Below, piece after piece: positions 1-5,854 of a DNA stretch of 6,897 nucleotides (positions are counted from its first letter, which is position 1; every line of letters starts with the position of its first letter). Position numbers and translations under genes: made by a program. The stretch lies in assembly GCA_964426135.1 (NCBI GenBank), contig CAYRPN010000201.1, positions 1-6,897 of the forward strand, written 5' to 3'. Source of the stretch: CAYRPN01 sp964426135. GTDB taxonomy: Bacteria > Planctomycetota > Phycisphaerae > Phycisphaerales > Phycisphaeraceae. The notes under the pieces are model-generated. The model worked only from the letters and a program-made list of their open reading frames with translations. It had not been told where the DNA came from and made no database searches.

Positions 1-50
1 GTCCGGCTGGAAGCGAAGCGATTCGAATCTGCGGAGTTAATCTTGCACGG

Positions 51-146
51 CTCCTTAGGAGAGGGTCGGGCGCACTGCTTGACTGTGCATGGAATCAGGC
101 TGTTTGCCCGACCCTCCCCCTGCCCCTCCCTAAAAGGGAGGGGAGT
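51..146. repeat. GC-rich head-to-head inverted repeat pair (family A)
   Basis: A full copy at 100-146 reads CTGTTTGCCCGACCC, then a C-rich tract, then a 9-bp hairpin with a 3-nt loop at 123-143 (CCCCTCCCT against AGGGAGGGG). A shorter, inverted copy at 51-79 carries only the GTGCGCCCGACCC part and a small CTCC/GGAG hairpin. The same family occurs at 3619-3665 and 3763-3808 in the same head-to-head arrangement. The spacer at 89-104 also matches, on the opposite strand and with a 4-nt difference in length, the interior at 3702-3721 of the other pair. This one therefore looks like an internally shortened relative of a MITE-like element. Not a coding feature. Confidence 0.75.
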
Positions 147-185
147 TCGATCCGTGCAAATCGGGAAGTTATTTCGATTCCATTC

Positions 186-253
186 CTTACCCGTGTGCCT
201 TGCGTCAACTTCGCACGGGCAAGCTCCGCGGACTCCGCTTGCCCATGGCACAC
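186..253. repeat. Half copy of palindromic repeat (family B)
   Basis: This segment aligns along nearly its full length with 4726-4794. Both have a CTT[A/G]CCCGTG start, a GCCTTGC-type loop, CGCACGGGCAAGCT, and an end in CGCTTGCCC[A/G]TGGCACAC. It corresponds to the loop and right arm of the full palindrome at 4697-4792; the left arm is missing. It lies about 40 bp past the stop codon of the leftward gene ending at 296. Two related copies in one window point to a dispersed intergenic repeat. I see no coding function. Confidence 0.75.
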
Positions 254-295
254 GAGCAATGAACTGCGATGCAACACTTGTGCCGGGCGCGTGCG

Positions 296-1264
296 TCATT
301 TCTCCGCGATGCGCAGCGCCTGGCTCTGCACCGTTTCCTCGGCGACGCGAGTGAACGTCTGGCCGCCGGCGGAAAGTTTCGCCTCGACGACGGTGGTCTG
401 TGCGCTGTTGCGGCCGACCGCTTCGCCGCGCGACAGATCGAACATGATCTGCATGGTGGCTTCGCCGCGGAGGAGTTTCACGTCGACGCGCGGGCCATCC
501 TTCGGCAGTTTGGCTGGATCCATATCCAGCTTTATTTTGGAGATGCCGCTGACCGTGGCGACGGAAATGCCGGCGATGTCCTCGAGGCTGGTGAGCGTGA
601 ACTGGATGTCGTGGTTCAGCTTGCCGAGTTCGTGATTCCACGCCGCCGACGCCTTGAACGACTTGTCGAGAGTCACGCCATCTTTCGCGGCGATGATGGT
701 GGCCAGGTCGCTGGCGGACTCGACGAAATCGAGCTCGTCGGGGACGTTGAGATCCTGGCCGGCGCGCTGGCGGATCGCGTCAACGCCGGCGACCTTGGAA
801 ACGCTGCCGTCCGCGGCCATTTCGACCGCGATGGGGACGCCGGCCATGGCTTTGAGCAGAGCGTGCATGGCCGGGGTGTCGCCGCTGCCCTTGCGCGAGT
901 CGTTGTGCGTCGCTTCCGTTTCGCCCACCTTTGAAGTCGCGGCAATCCAGTCGATGGTCATCACGCAGGCCGCGCTGCCGTCCGTGCGGGCGGTTTCCAC
1001 GCGCCAGGTGACGACGCCCGTGGTTTCCAGCAGCGAATCGATCTCCTCGCTCTGCCCCATGAAGGTGACGCGCACGAGCTGGCGCCGGCTGGACCAGATG
1101 TCGTACTTCGACACGCGGCCGGCCACGTAACGCGGGCGCAGGTTGATCGTTTGCGCGGCGGCGGGCTGCGGCGCGGGATCGGCGGCGTTGGCGGCGGGCG
1201 GCGTCGGCCACGACAACACCGCGAGGACGGCCGCGAACGCGAAATGAAGAGGTCGTGTTGGCAT
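296..1264 (-). CDS. Exported protein of unknown function, resembles DUF6263
   Basis: This encodes 322 residues with an ATG start and a TGA stop. A GAGGAG Shine-Dalgarno lies 11 nt upstream of the start (1276-1281 on the opposite strand). Residues 1-27 look like a Sec signal peptide: Arg4, a hydrophobic run at 8-19, and an Ala-Asn-Ala cleavage site before Ala28. The mature part has no membrane segment and should be extracytoplasmic. It opens with an INLRPRYVAGRVSKY segment, followed by an alternating beta-type pattern (VTWRVETA, CVMTIDWIA). A central motif, NDSRKG...AVEMAADGSVSKVAGVD, follows near residues 122-163. That layout recalls the DUF6263 family of exported proteins, whose function is unknown; the match is from memory of the pattern and is tentative. 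It is the last gene of the leftward block, 95 bp after the preceding one. No catalytic or metal-binding motif is evident, so a link to metal uptake rests only on position. Confidence 0.85.
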   Translation of the reverse strand: MPTRPLHFAFAAVLAVLSWPTPPAANAADPAPQPAAAQTINLRPRYVAGRVSKYDIWSSRRQLVRVTFMGQSEEIDSLLETTGVVTWRVETARTDGSAACVMTIDWIAATSKVGETEATHNDSRKGSGDTPAMHALLKAMAGVPIAVEMAADGSVSKVAGVDAIRQRAGQDLNVPDELDFVESASDLATIIAAKDGVTLDKSFKASAAWNHELGKLNHDIQFTLTSLEDIAGISVATVSGISKIKLDMDPAKLPKDGPRVDVKLLRGEATMQIMFDLSRGEAVGRNSAQTTVVEAKLSAGGQTFTRVAEETVQSQALRIAEK

Positions 1265-1280
1265 GGGGTGGGGCGCTCCT

Positions 1281-1299
1281 CGTCGAGCAAGGCTCGACG
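1281..1299 (-). promoter_or_regulatory. Hairpin directly upstream of a Shine-Dalgarno
   Basis: A perfect 8-bp stem (CGTCGAGC against GCTCGACG) closes a 3-nt loop. On the minus strand its last G is also the first G of the GAGGAG ribosome-binding site of the exported-protein gene. It could stabilise the 5' end of a processed transcript or limit ribosome access. There is no U-tract, so it is not a standard terminator. The role is inference. Confidence 0.4.
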
Positions 1300-1359
1300 G
1301 CTAAACCGGTCGATCCCGTCTTTCCTTATCGATCCGTTTTCATCACCGCTTCGCACGTT

Positions 1360-1977
1360 TTATGGTACCGGCACCCACCCGCGCTGCGGCTTGAATCCCA
1401 GCAGGTGGGGACTGTCGAGCCATTGCACGCTGACGACCTGCCATCGTCCGTCGCTCTGCTTCGCCCAACGGAGCAGCCAGCGAGTCACCAGCGGATGCGT
1501 CTTCGTGTCGGTCCTCACATCGACCAGCGTACGGGCGGGGCCTTCGCCGCCGGACTCCGCCTGCACGTCGAGTTCGACCTGGCGTTCGAATGGATATCGC
1601 CGGACCGCCTGTTCGAGGCCTTCGAAAATGTTCTCGCCGCGGATCCAGGTTTCGCCGTCGGGGCCCTGCAGAATGGCGTGGGCGTGGACATGTGATCGGA
1701 ACGCGCTCATCTCGAGCGGGGCGGTGCTTTGAATCAGTTGATGGGTGCTGGCGGTGAGAAGTTCGCGCGTGGTGGTGACGAGGCCGGCGGCTCCAAACAC
1801 CGCTGCGGAAAGCAGCAGGAGCACGAGGCCCGCGATTTTGAGGTTCCTCTGCATGCGCTGTCTGCCGACCCAGAGAAGCGTCAGCCCGACGGCCGCGCAC
1901 GCCAGCCCGACGGGCCAGGGGTTTTCCAACAGCAGATGCTCGATGATGGGAGGATTGGCCAGTTGCATGGGCGCCAT
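1360..1977 (-). CDS. Two-helix membrane protein with possible NTF2-like domain
   Basis: This encodes 205 residues from the ATG at 1977; the stop is TAA. Two hydrophobic segments (about residues 21-39 and 48-66) are joined by a short basic loop (RQRMQRNLK). The remaining 135 residues begin with a probable helix (RELLTASTHQLIQ) and then alternate strands, ending in a GRWQVVSVQWL-type motif. This is reminiscent of NTF2-like/SnoaL folds, but I cannot confirm it. The loop charge favours the soluble part lying outside the membrane. The frame stays open upstream to 2271, but that part overlaps the permease gene, is Arg-rich and shows weaker third-position GC bias. I therefore start at 1977; an ATG at 1968 and a GTG at 2055 are alternatives. 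None has a strong Shine-Dalgarno. The gene lies 125 bp after the permease and 95 bp before the exported-protein gene. Function unknown; a metal-related role is only suggested by position. Confidence 0.75.
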   Translation of the reverse strand: MAPMQLANPPIIEHLLLENPWPVGLACAAVGLTLLWVGRQRMQRNLKIAGLVLLLLSAAVFGAAGLVTTTRELLTASTHQLIQSTAPLEMSAFRSHVHAHAILQGPDGETWIRGENIFEGLEQAVRRYPFERQVELDVQAESGGEGPARTLVDVRTDTKTHPLVTRWLLRWAKQSDGRWQVVSVQWLDSPHLLGFKPQRGWVPVP

Positions 1978-2102
1978 CGCGAAGGGATATCGGAGGATGA
2001 CGCCGGCATTGTAGGGGGCTGAAGGATGGGAGTAATCACCGATCGCGGGGCCCACGATGCGAAAGGGCGGCCGCCGAGCAGCCGGCCTGCCTGGTTCATC
2101 GC

Positions 2103-3563
2103 TCAAATCGCATGCGGACTGCGCGGCACGTCGAACCGCTGTTGCTGCTCCTGAAGCAGGCGTTCCAGCTTCGCCACCATCACCGGGCCCAGCACGTGCT
2201 CGATGGTGTCCGCGTCGCGGTCGACGTGGCTTGGTGCGATGTCGGCGTGCGTGATCAAGTAGAGTTCCCACAGGCGGTGATTGCGCACGAGCCTGGCGGC
2301 TTCGAGCCGGCCGGATTCGGTGAGCTGCCAGCGGTCATCGGCGTGGGCGGCGACCTGCTCGCGCCGCTGCGCTTGCCTCAGCAGGTGCCGCAACCGGGCG
2401 GGCGACCACGATCGCATCGCAGCCAGGCTGGCAAAGGAAATCGGGCGCGGGTCGTCGGCGGAATCCTGCACTTCGTAGATCGCGCGGAGCAGATGCTGCC
2501 GGCCCACCGTGCGCCGCAAGCGCCACTGCTGCAACACGCGCACCACCACGCCGCGCGATGAGCCGAAAAGCATGCTCAGCACGAACATGCCCGACGCGAC
2601 GAGCACGATCACGGCGCCTGCGGGCAGATCGTCGAAGATCGCGCTGAGCGACGCGCCCAGCCAGCCGCTGACGCCGCCGATCACCGCGGCGATGCCCAGC
2701 ATCTTCGGCAGCGACTCGGTCCAGAATCGTGCGGCGGCCGGCGGCGTGATGAGCAGCGCGATCACCAGAATCAACCCCACCGCCTGCAGCCCGATCACCG
2801 TCACGAGCGTGACCAGCGCGAGCATCACCGCGTCGAGCCGACTCGTGGGCCAGCCCTGCGCGGCGGCGAATCCTTCGTCGAAGGAGAGCAGCGTGAACTC
2901 CTTCATCAGCAGCATGCAGAGAAACACGGCGATCGCCGCGGCGACGATGATGAGGATCAGGTCGCTCATCACGAGCGAGGCGGGCTTGCCGTAGATGAAG
3001 CTGTCGATGCCGGCGGCATCGCCGGTGCCCATGCTGGTGATGAGTTTCTGCAGCGTGACGCCGAAGGCGAAGAAGACGCTGAGCACCATGCCCAGGGCGG
3101 CGTCGTCTTTCAACCGGGTATGTTTGCGGATGAGGGCCACGCACCCGACGCCGATCAGCCCGGTGACCGCAGCACCGGTGAGCAGGCCGGGGAGCCACTT
3201 GCCGTAGCCGCCGAGTTGCGACATCAGCAGGAACGCCAGACACACGCCCGGCAAGGTCGCGTGGCTGAGCGCATCGCCGATCAGCGAGCGCTTGCGAAGC
3301 AGCAGGAACGAGCCGACCAGTCCGGAGGCAGCGCCGAGGACGGCGGTGGCGATGACCACCAGCCTCGTGTTGTAGTCGATCAGCAGCAGTACCCGGCTGA
3401 GGTCTTCCCAGAAGGTGGTGACGGAGCGCGAGCCCTTGTCGAGTTCGGAGGCGAGAAGAGGTGTGCCGGTGAGAAAAAGGATGGCGCAAGCGAGAGAAGC
3501 TGCGCGGAGTTGCTCGCGGTGAGTCGCGGTGACAGTCGCGGATTGGAGCGGGTTTCGAGTCAC
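2103..3563 (-). CDS. mntC: Metal ABC permease fused to DtxR-like repressor domain
   Basis: This encodes 486 residues. The ABC-3 family permease of Mn/Zn/Fe importers spans about residues 55-338. It has multiple membrane helices, the GDALSHATLPG motif (96-106) and the GLQAVGLILVIALLITPPAA signature (258-277). A cytoplasmic DtxR-type module follows: winged helix at about 352-425 and a dimerisation/metal-site helix pair at about 426-470. H429, E433, D452, E455 and H456 align with DtxR H79, E83, C102, E105 and H106. H357 sits where DtxR has M10 and MntR has D8. The SH3-like third domain is absent and the protein ends at RSPHAI. A hydrophobic, signal-like N-terminus (19-39) precedes the permease. 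GTG 3563 is the only start available: the in-frame stop at 3606-3608 closes the frame upstream and no other early ATG/GTG/TTG exists. It is the only permease gene in the locus, so the channel is probably a homodimer. Chlamydial YtgCR is a known parallel. The symbol is by analogy with B. subtilis mntABCD. Confidence 0.93.
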   Translation of the reverse strand: MTRNPLQSATVTATHREQLRAASLACAILFLTGTPLLASELDKGSRSVTTFWEDLSRVLLLIDYNTRLVVIATAVLGAASGLVGSFLLLRKRSLIGDALSHATLPGVCLAFLLMSQLGGYGKWLPGLLTGAAVTGLIGVGCVALIRKHTRLKDDAALGMVLSVFFAFGVTLQKLITSMGTGDAAGIDSFIYGKPASLVMSDLILIIVAAAIAVFLCMLLMKEFTLLSFDEGFAAAQGWPTSRLDAVMLALVTLVTVIGLQAVGLILVIALLITPPAAARFWTESLPKMLGIAAVIGGVSGWLGASLSAIFDDLPAGAVIVLVASGMFVLSMLFGSSRGVVVRVLQQWRLRRTVGRQHLLRAIYEVQDSADDPRPISFASLAAMRSWSPARLRHLLRQAQRREQVAAHADDRWQLTESGRLEAARLVRNHRLWELYLITHADIAPSHVDRDADTIEHVLGPVMVAKLERLLQEQQQRFDVPRSPHAI

Positions 3564-3631
3564 GGTTGTCTGACTCCCCTCCCTCGGATTGGAGCGGGTT
3601 TCGAGTCACGGTTGTCTGACTCCCCTCCCTC
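3540..3631. repeat. 46-bp perfect tandem duplication over the permease start
   Basis: Bases 3540-3585 and 3586-3631 are identical 46-bp units. Each contains the GTG start codon, the first eight codons (MTRNPLQS) and the GAGGGAGGGGAG ribosome-binding site of the permease on the minus strand. Because 46 is not a multiple of three, the upstream copy (GTG at 3609) opens a different frame. That frame has no resemblance to a permease. Only the downstream copy starts the real gene. The perfect identity suggests a recent event. Confidence 0.9.
3574..3585 (-). promoter_or_regulatory. Repeat-derived Shine-Dalgarno for the permease
   Basis: Read on the minus strand this is GAGGGAGGGGAG, ending 10 nt before the GTG start at 3563. 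It is a strong purine-rich ribosome-binding site that supports this start. The sequence is part of repeat family A, and an identical copy sits 46 bp upstream because of a tandem duplication. Confidence 0.6.
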
Positions 3632-3808
3632 TTAGGGAGGGGCAGGGGGAGGGTCGGGCGAACAGTTTCCTTTAGGTCATCGATTCGCGGTGGTGACCAG
3701 GAACAGTCTGATTCAAGCCATATTCGCCGTGGCCCAATGGCGCGTTCGAAGACTTAACGACGCTGTGCGCCCGACCCTCCCCTAGCCCCTCCCTCAGAGG
3801 GAGGGGAA
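3619..3808. mobile_element. MITE-like element with inverted GC-rich ends (family A)
   Basis: Two family-A repeats face each other: 3619-3665 (minus orientation) and 3763-3808 (plus orientation), with 97 bp between them. Each outer end holds a 9-bp hairpin with a 3-nt loop (3622-3642 and 3786-3806; CCCCTCCCT against AGGGAGGGG), followed inward by the G/C-rich tract and TCGGGCG/CGCCCGA. The interior (3702-3721) matches 89-104 of the first pair on the opposite strand. No transposase is encoded and I see no convincing target-site duplication, so mobility is inferred only from structure and dispersal. It fills the gap between the ATPase and permease genes and would be transcribed if they share an mRNA. 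Confidence 0.6.
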
Positions 3809-3839
3809 TCGGAGCGGTCGCACGCATCGCCAATGTTTC

Positions 3840-4664
3840 TCACCGGTTCGCCATCGCCTGCGCCGCTTCTTCGAGCAGCGTGAGTTTGCCGCCATACGTC
3901 TTCTGCAGGTTCTCGCGCGTGAACACGTCCTGCGTGGGGCCGGCGGCGACGATGCGCATGTTCAGCAGGATCACCCAATCGAAATACTGCGGCACGGTCT
4001 GCAAGTCGTGATGCACGACCAGCGACGTCTTGCCCGCGTCTTTCAGTTCGTGGAGGATGCGGACGATTGCGGTCTCCGTCGCGGCATCGACCGCGGCGAA
4101 GGGTTCATCCATGAAGTACAGCCGGGCGTCCTGCGCCAGGGCGCGGGCGAGGAAAACGCGCTGCTGCTGTCCGCCGGAAAGCTGGCTGATCTGGCGATGC
4201 GCGAAGTCCGCCATGCCGACTTTTTCCAGGGCGTGCAGCGCCGCCTGCTTGTGTTCTTTCGACACGCGGCGGAACCAGCCGATTTTTCCGTAACGGCCCA
4301 TCGCCACCAGATCGAGCGCGCTGACCGGAAAATCCCAGTCCACCGTCTCCCGCTGCGGCACGTAGCCGACGAGCTTGCGCTGTTCGCTGTAAGGCTGGCC
4401 GAAGATGCTGACGATGCCCGACGCCTTGGGGATCAGGTCGAGGCAGGCTTTGATGAGCGTGGATTTGCCGGCACCGTTGGGGCCGACGATGCCCACGAGC
4501 TTGCCCTCAGGCACATCGACGTCGATGTCCCACAGCACCGGCTTGCGATGGTACGCCACGGTCATGTCATGCACGCTCAGCGGCGTGGAGCGCGGATGCT
4601 CGGCGCCGCTGGCGCGATGCGTTGGCGCGGCGGAGGGGTGCGGGTTGGGAAGGGCGTTGTCCAT
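3840..4664 (-). CDS. mntB: Metal ABC transporter ATP-binding protein
   Basis: This encodes 274 residues and supplies ATP-driven energy for metal import on the inner face of the membrane. All motifs of an active ABC ATPase are present: Walker A GPNGAGKST (61-69), Q-loop YVPQR (Q104), signature LSGGQQQ (162-168), Walker B RLYFMDEP with catalytic E187, and switch H219 in VVHHD. The QRETVDWDFPVSALDLVAMG segment after the Q-loop and the GWFRR motif are typical of the MntB/TroB/SitB/ZnuC branch. I start at ATG 4664. The frame stays open to 4826, but those 54 extra codons translate the palindromic repeat at 4697-4792. No strong Shine-Dalgarno precedes 4664. The first 28 or so residues (Pro/Ala/His-rich) are an unusual extension before the ATPase fold. 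It lies between the binding-protein and permease genes, as expected for one import operon. The symbol is by analogy with B. subtilis. Confidence 0.94.
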   Translation of the reverse strand: MDNALPNPHPSAAPTHRASGAEHPRSTPLSVHDMTVAYHRKPVLWDIDVDVPEGKLVGIVGPNGAGKSTLIKACLDLIPKASGIVSIFGQPYSEQRKLVGYVPQRETVDWDFPVSALDLVAMGRYGKIGWFRRVSKEHKQAALHALEKVGMADFAHRQISQLSGGQQQRVFLARALAQDARLYFMDEPFAAVDAATETAIVRILHELKDAGKTSLVVHHDLQTVPQYFDWVILLNMRIVAAGPTQDVFTRENLQKTYGGKLTLLEEAAQAMANR

Positions 4665-4696
4665 GCTCGAGTACAACGGCAAACTCAAGGGGTTGG

Positions 4697-4792
4697 GTGC
4701 CACGGGCAAGCGGAGTCCTCGGAGCTTGCCCGTGCGCCTTGCTTCACCCACGCACGGGCAAGCTGCGCCGAGCCTACGCTTGCCCGTGGCAC
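4697..4792. repeat. Large imperfect palindrome (family B) between mntA and mntB
   Basis: A 40-nt left arm (4697-4736) pairs with a 42-nt right arm (4751-4792) around a 14-nt loop. The outermost 16 bases of each arm (GTGCCACGGGCAAGCG) and the innermost 14 (AGCTTGCCCGTGCG) match perfectly. Each arm is also self-complementary at its two ends (CACGGGCAAGC with GCTTGCCCGTG), so alternative hairpins or a cruciform are possible. A half copy lies at 186-253. Position after mntA could let it protect or attenuate the mntA transcript relative to mntB; that is inference. Confidence 0.85.
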
Positions 4793-4835
4793 ACATCAAA
4801 GGTGCGTCCGCGCGGACTTGACGCACCCTAAGGTT

Positions 4836-5819
4836 TCACTTCTTCATCATCGCACGGAACCCGCCCTGCGGCACCGTGCCGCCCAAGGCCCGGGCGATGG
4901 TCGACACATTATGATCGATCATGCCGATGTAGGTGCCTTCGTACGTGCCGGCCGCGCCCATCGAGTCGGAGTAGAGCTTGCCGCCGATCTCGACTTTGTG
5001 GCCCTTCGACGCGGCGCCTTCGACCAGTGCCTGGATGTTTTTCTCCGACACGCTGGCTTCGACGAACACCGCTTGGATTTTATTCTCAACGAGAAACGCG
5101 ACGAGTTCGTTGATGCGCTTCAGGCCCGCTTCCGATTCCGTCGACAGGCCCTGCACGCCCATCACCTTCAGATCGTACGCCCGGCCCAGATAGTTGAATG
5201 CGTCGTGCGCCGTGATCAGCACGCGCCGCTGCTTGGGAATCGATGCGATCACCTGCTTCGCATACGCGTCAAGCTGATCGAGCTGCGCCAGGTATGCCTT
5301 GGCATTGCCGTCGTAGAACGCGGCGTTCGGCGGATCGTATTCGCTCAGCGCTTTGGCCACGGCTTTGACCGTGAGCGACCAGCCACGCACATCCATCCAC
5401 ACGTGCGGGTCGTAGTGTTCACTCTCGTCACTCATGACGTACTGCCCGTCGCTGAGCATTTCGGTCACGGCATAAATCGGCTTGCCGCTGCGCGCCATCT
5501 TGATGAGCACGTCGCCCATTTTTCCTTCGAGCATCAGGCCGTTGTAAAAAATCACGTCCGCCTGATCGAGCATGACGACATCGCCGCGACTCGGGGTGAA
5601 GACGTGCGGGTCGGCGTCGCCCTTCATGATGCCCTCGACGGTCGCCTTGTCGCCGGCGACCTGCTGCACGATGTCGGTGATCATGCCGATGGTGGTGGTC
5701 ACGCGGTAGGGGTATTTCGTGGGATGCCTGGCGGAGGGCTGGCTGGCGGCATCACCGCCGCAGCCGGTGAGTGCGAGGCAGGCCAGCAGCGTCAGGATGC
5801 AGTGGGGGCAGGTTTTCAT
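4836..5819 (-). CDS. mntA: Metal-binding lipoprotein of ABC importer (cluster A-I)
   Basis: This encodes 327 residues. The N-terminus is a lipoprotein signal with lipobox LTGC and Cys20 as the probable lipidated residue, so the protein should be membrane-anchored outside the cytoplasm. The rest fits the TroA/PsaA/ZnuA family. The four expected ligands are visible: H72 (DADPHVFTPS), H139 (HYDPHVWMDV), H205 (LITAHDAFNYLG) and D285 (YSDSMG). A His at the third position matches TroA; strongly Mn-selective PsaA has Glu there, so the metal could be Mn, Zn or Fe. There is no His-rich loop of the kind seen in many ZnuA zinc proteins, though a short DESEHYDPH stretch precedes H139. ATG 5819 gives a complete signal peptide; no clear Shine-Dalgarno precedes it. 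It is the first gene of the leftward block. A candidate operator (5841-5854) lies 22 bp upstream. The symbol is by analogy; metal specificity is not proven. Confidence 0.94.
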   Translation of the reverse strand: MKTCPHCILTLLACLALTGCGGDAASQPSARHPTKYPYRVTTTIGMITDIVQQVAGDKATVEGIMKGDADPHVFTPSRGDVVMLDQADVIFYNGLMLEGKMGDVLIKMARSGKPIYAVTEMLSDGQYVMSDESEHYDPHVWMDVRGWSLTVKAVAKALSEYDPPNAAFYDGNAKAYLAQLDQLDAYAKQVIASIPKQRRVLITAHDAFNYLGRAYDLKVMGVQGLSTESEAGLKRINELVAFLVENKIQAVFVEASVSEKNIQALVEGAASKGHKVEIGGKLYSDSMGAAGTYEGTYIGMIDHNVSTIARALGGTVPQGGFRAMMKK

Positions 5820-5840
5820 TGGATGGCTCGCATCTGGATA

Positions 5841-5854
5841 TTTGACTAATCAAA
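5841..5854. promoter_or_regulatory. Candidate MntR/DtxR-family operator
   Basis: TTTGACTAATCAAA is a 14-bp imperfect palindrome (TTTGA-4-TCAAA; 12 of 14 positions symmetric). It lies in the AT-rich control region between the divergent mntA and regulator genes. Size, symmetry and place fit operators of DtxR-family repressors, which bind AT-rich interrupted palindromes. It overlaps a candidate -35 box for the regulator and the expected transcription start area of mntA, so one bound repressor could control both directions. Binding is inferred. Confidence 0.55.

Larger units (their letters stand above)
1..295. other. Gene-free region downstream of the leftward gene block
   Basis: No reading frame here looks like a real gene; the open frames run through repeats. 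The stretch holds a head-to-head pair of GC-rich repeats (51-79 and 100-146) and a half copy of a second palindromic repeat (186-253). A perfect 10-bp palindrome GATTCGAATC lies at 20-29. The hairpins here lie just past the stop codon of the last leftward gene and could help end its transcript. None has a clear U-tract, so I do not call an intrinsic terminator. Confidence 0.6.

Noticed and set aside
20..29. GATTCGAATC perfect palindrome as an operator
   Set aside because: Ten bases is short, there is no adjacent promoter or gene start in the window, and chance occurrence is plausible.
123..143. Intrinsic terminator for the leftward gene block
   Set aside because: The hairpin is strong, but no U-tract follows on the minus strand, and the same hairpin occurs within a repeat family at other places.
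269..934. 221-codon plus-strand frame
   Set aside because: Antisense to the signal-peptide-bearing exported-protein gene, which has a good ribosome-binding site; composition is typical of a shadow.
1881..2099. 72-codon frame with ATG three bases after the permease stop
   Set aside because: The close spacing is tempting, but the frame is Pro/Ser-rich, overlaps the membrane-protein gene out of frame and has no recognisable feature.
1978..2271. Upstream part of the 303-codon frame that includes the two-helix membrane protein
   Set aside because: Much of it overlaps the permease 3' end, it is Arg/Pro-rich, and the recognisable protein begins near 1977.
2335..3609. 424-codon minus-strand frame starting MTRNPLQS
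   Set aside because: It begins in the upstream copy of the 46-bp duplication and then reads the permease gene out of frame, giving an Arg-rich product without membrane segments.
4665..4826. 54-codon N-terminal extension of the ATPase frame
   Set aside because: It translates the family-B palindrome and has no counterpart in ABC ATPases of this branch; ATG 4664 fits the gene better.
4008..5849. 613-codon open frame on the plus strand
   Set aside because: It runs antisense to most of mntB and all of mntA, is rich in His/Arg/Asp/Val as expected of an antisense shadow in GC-rich DNA, and shows no domain motif.
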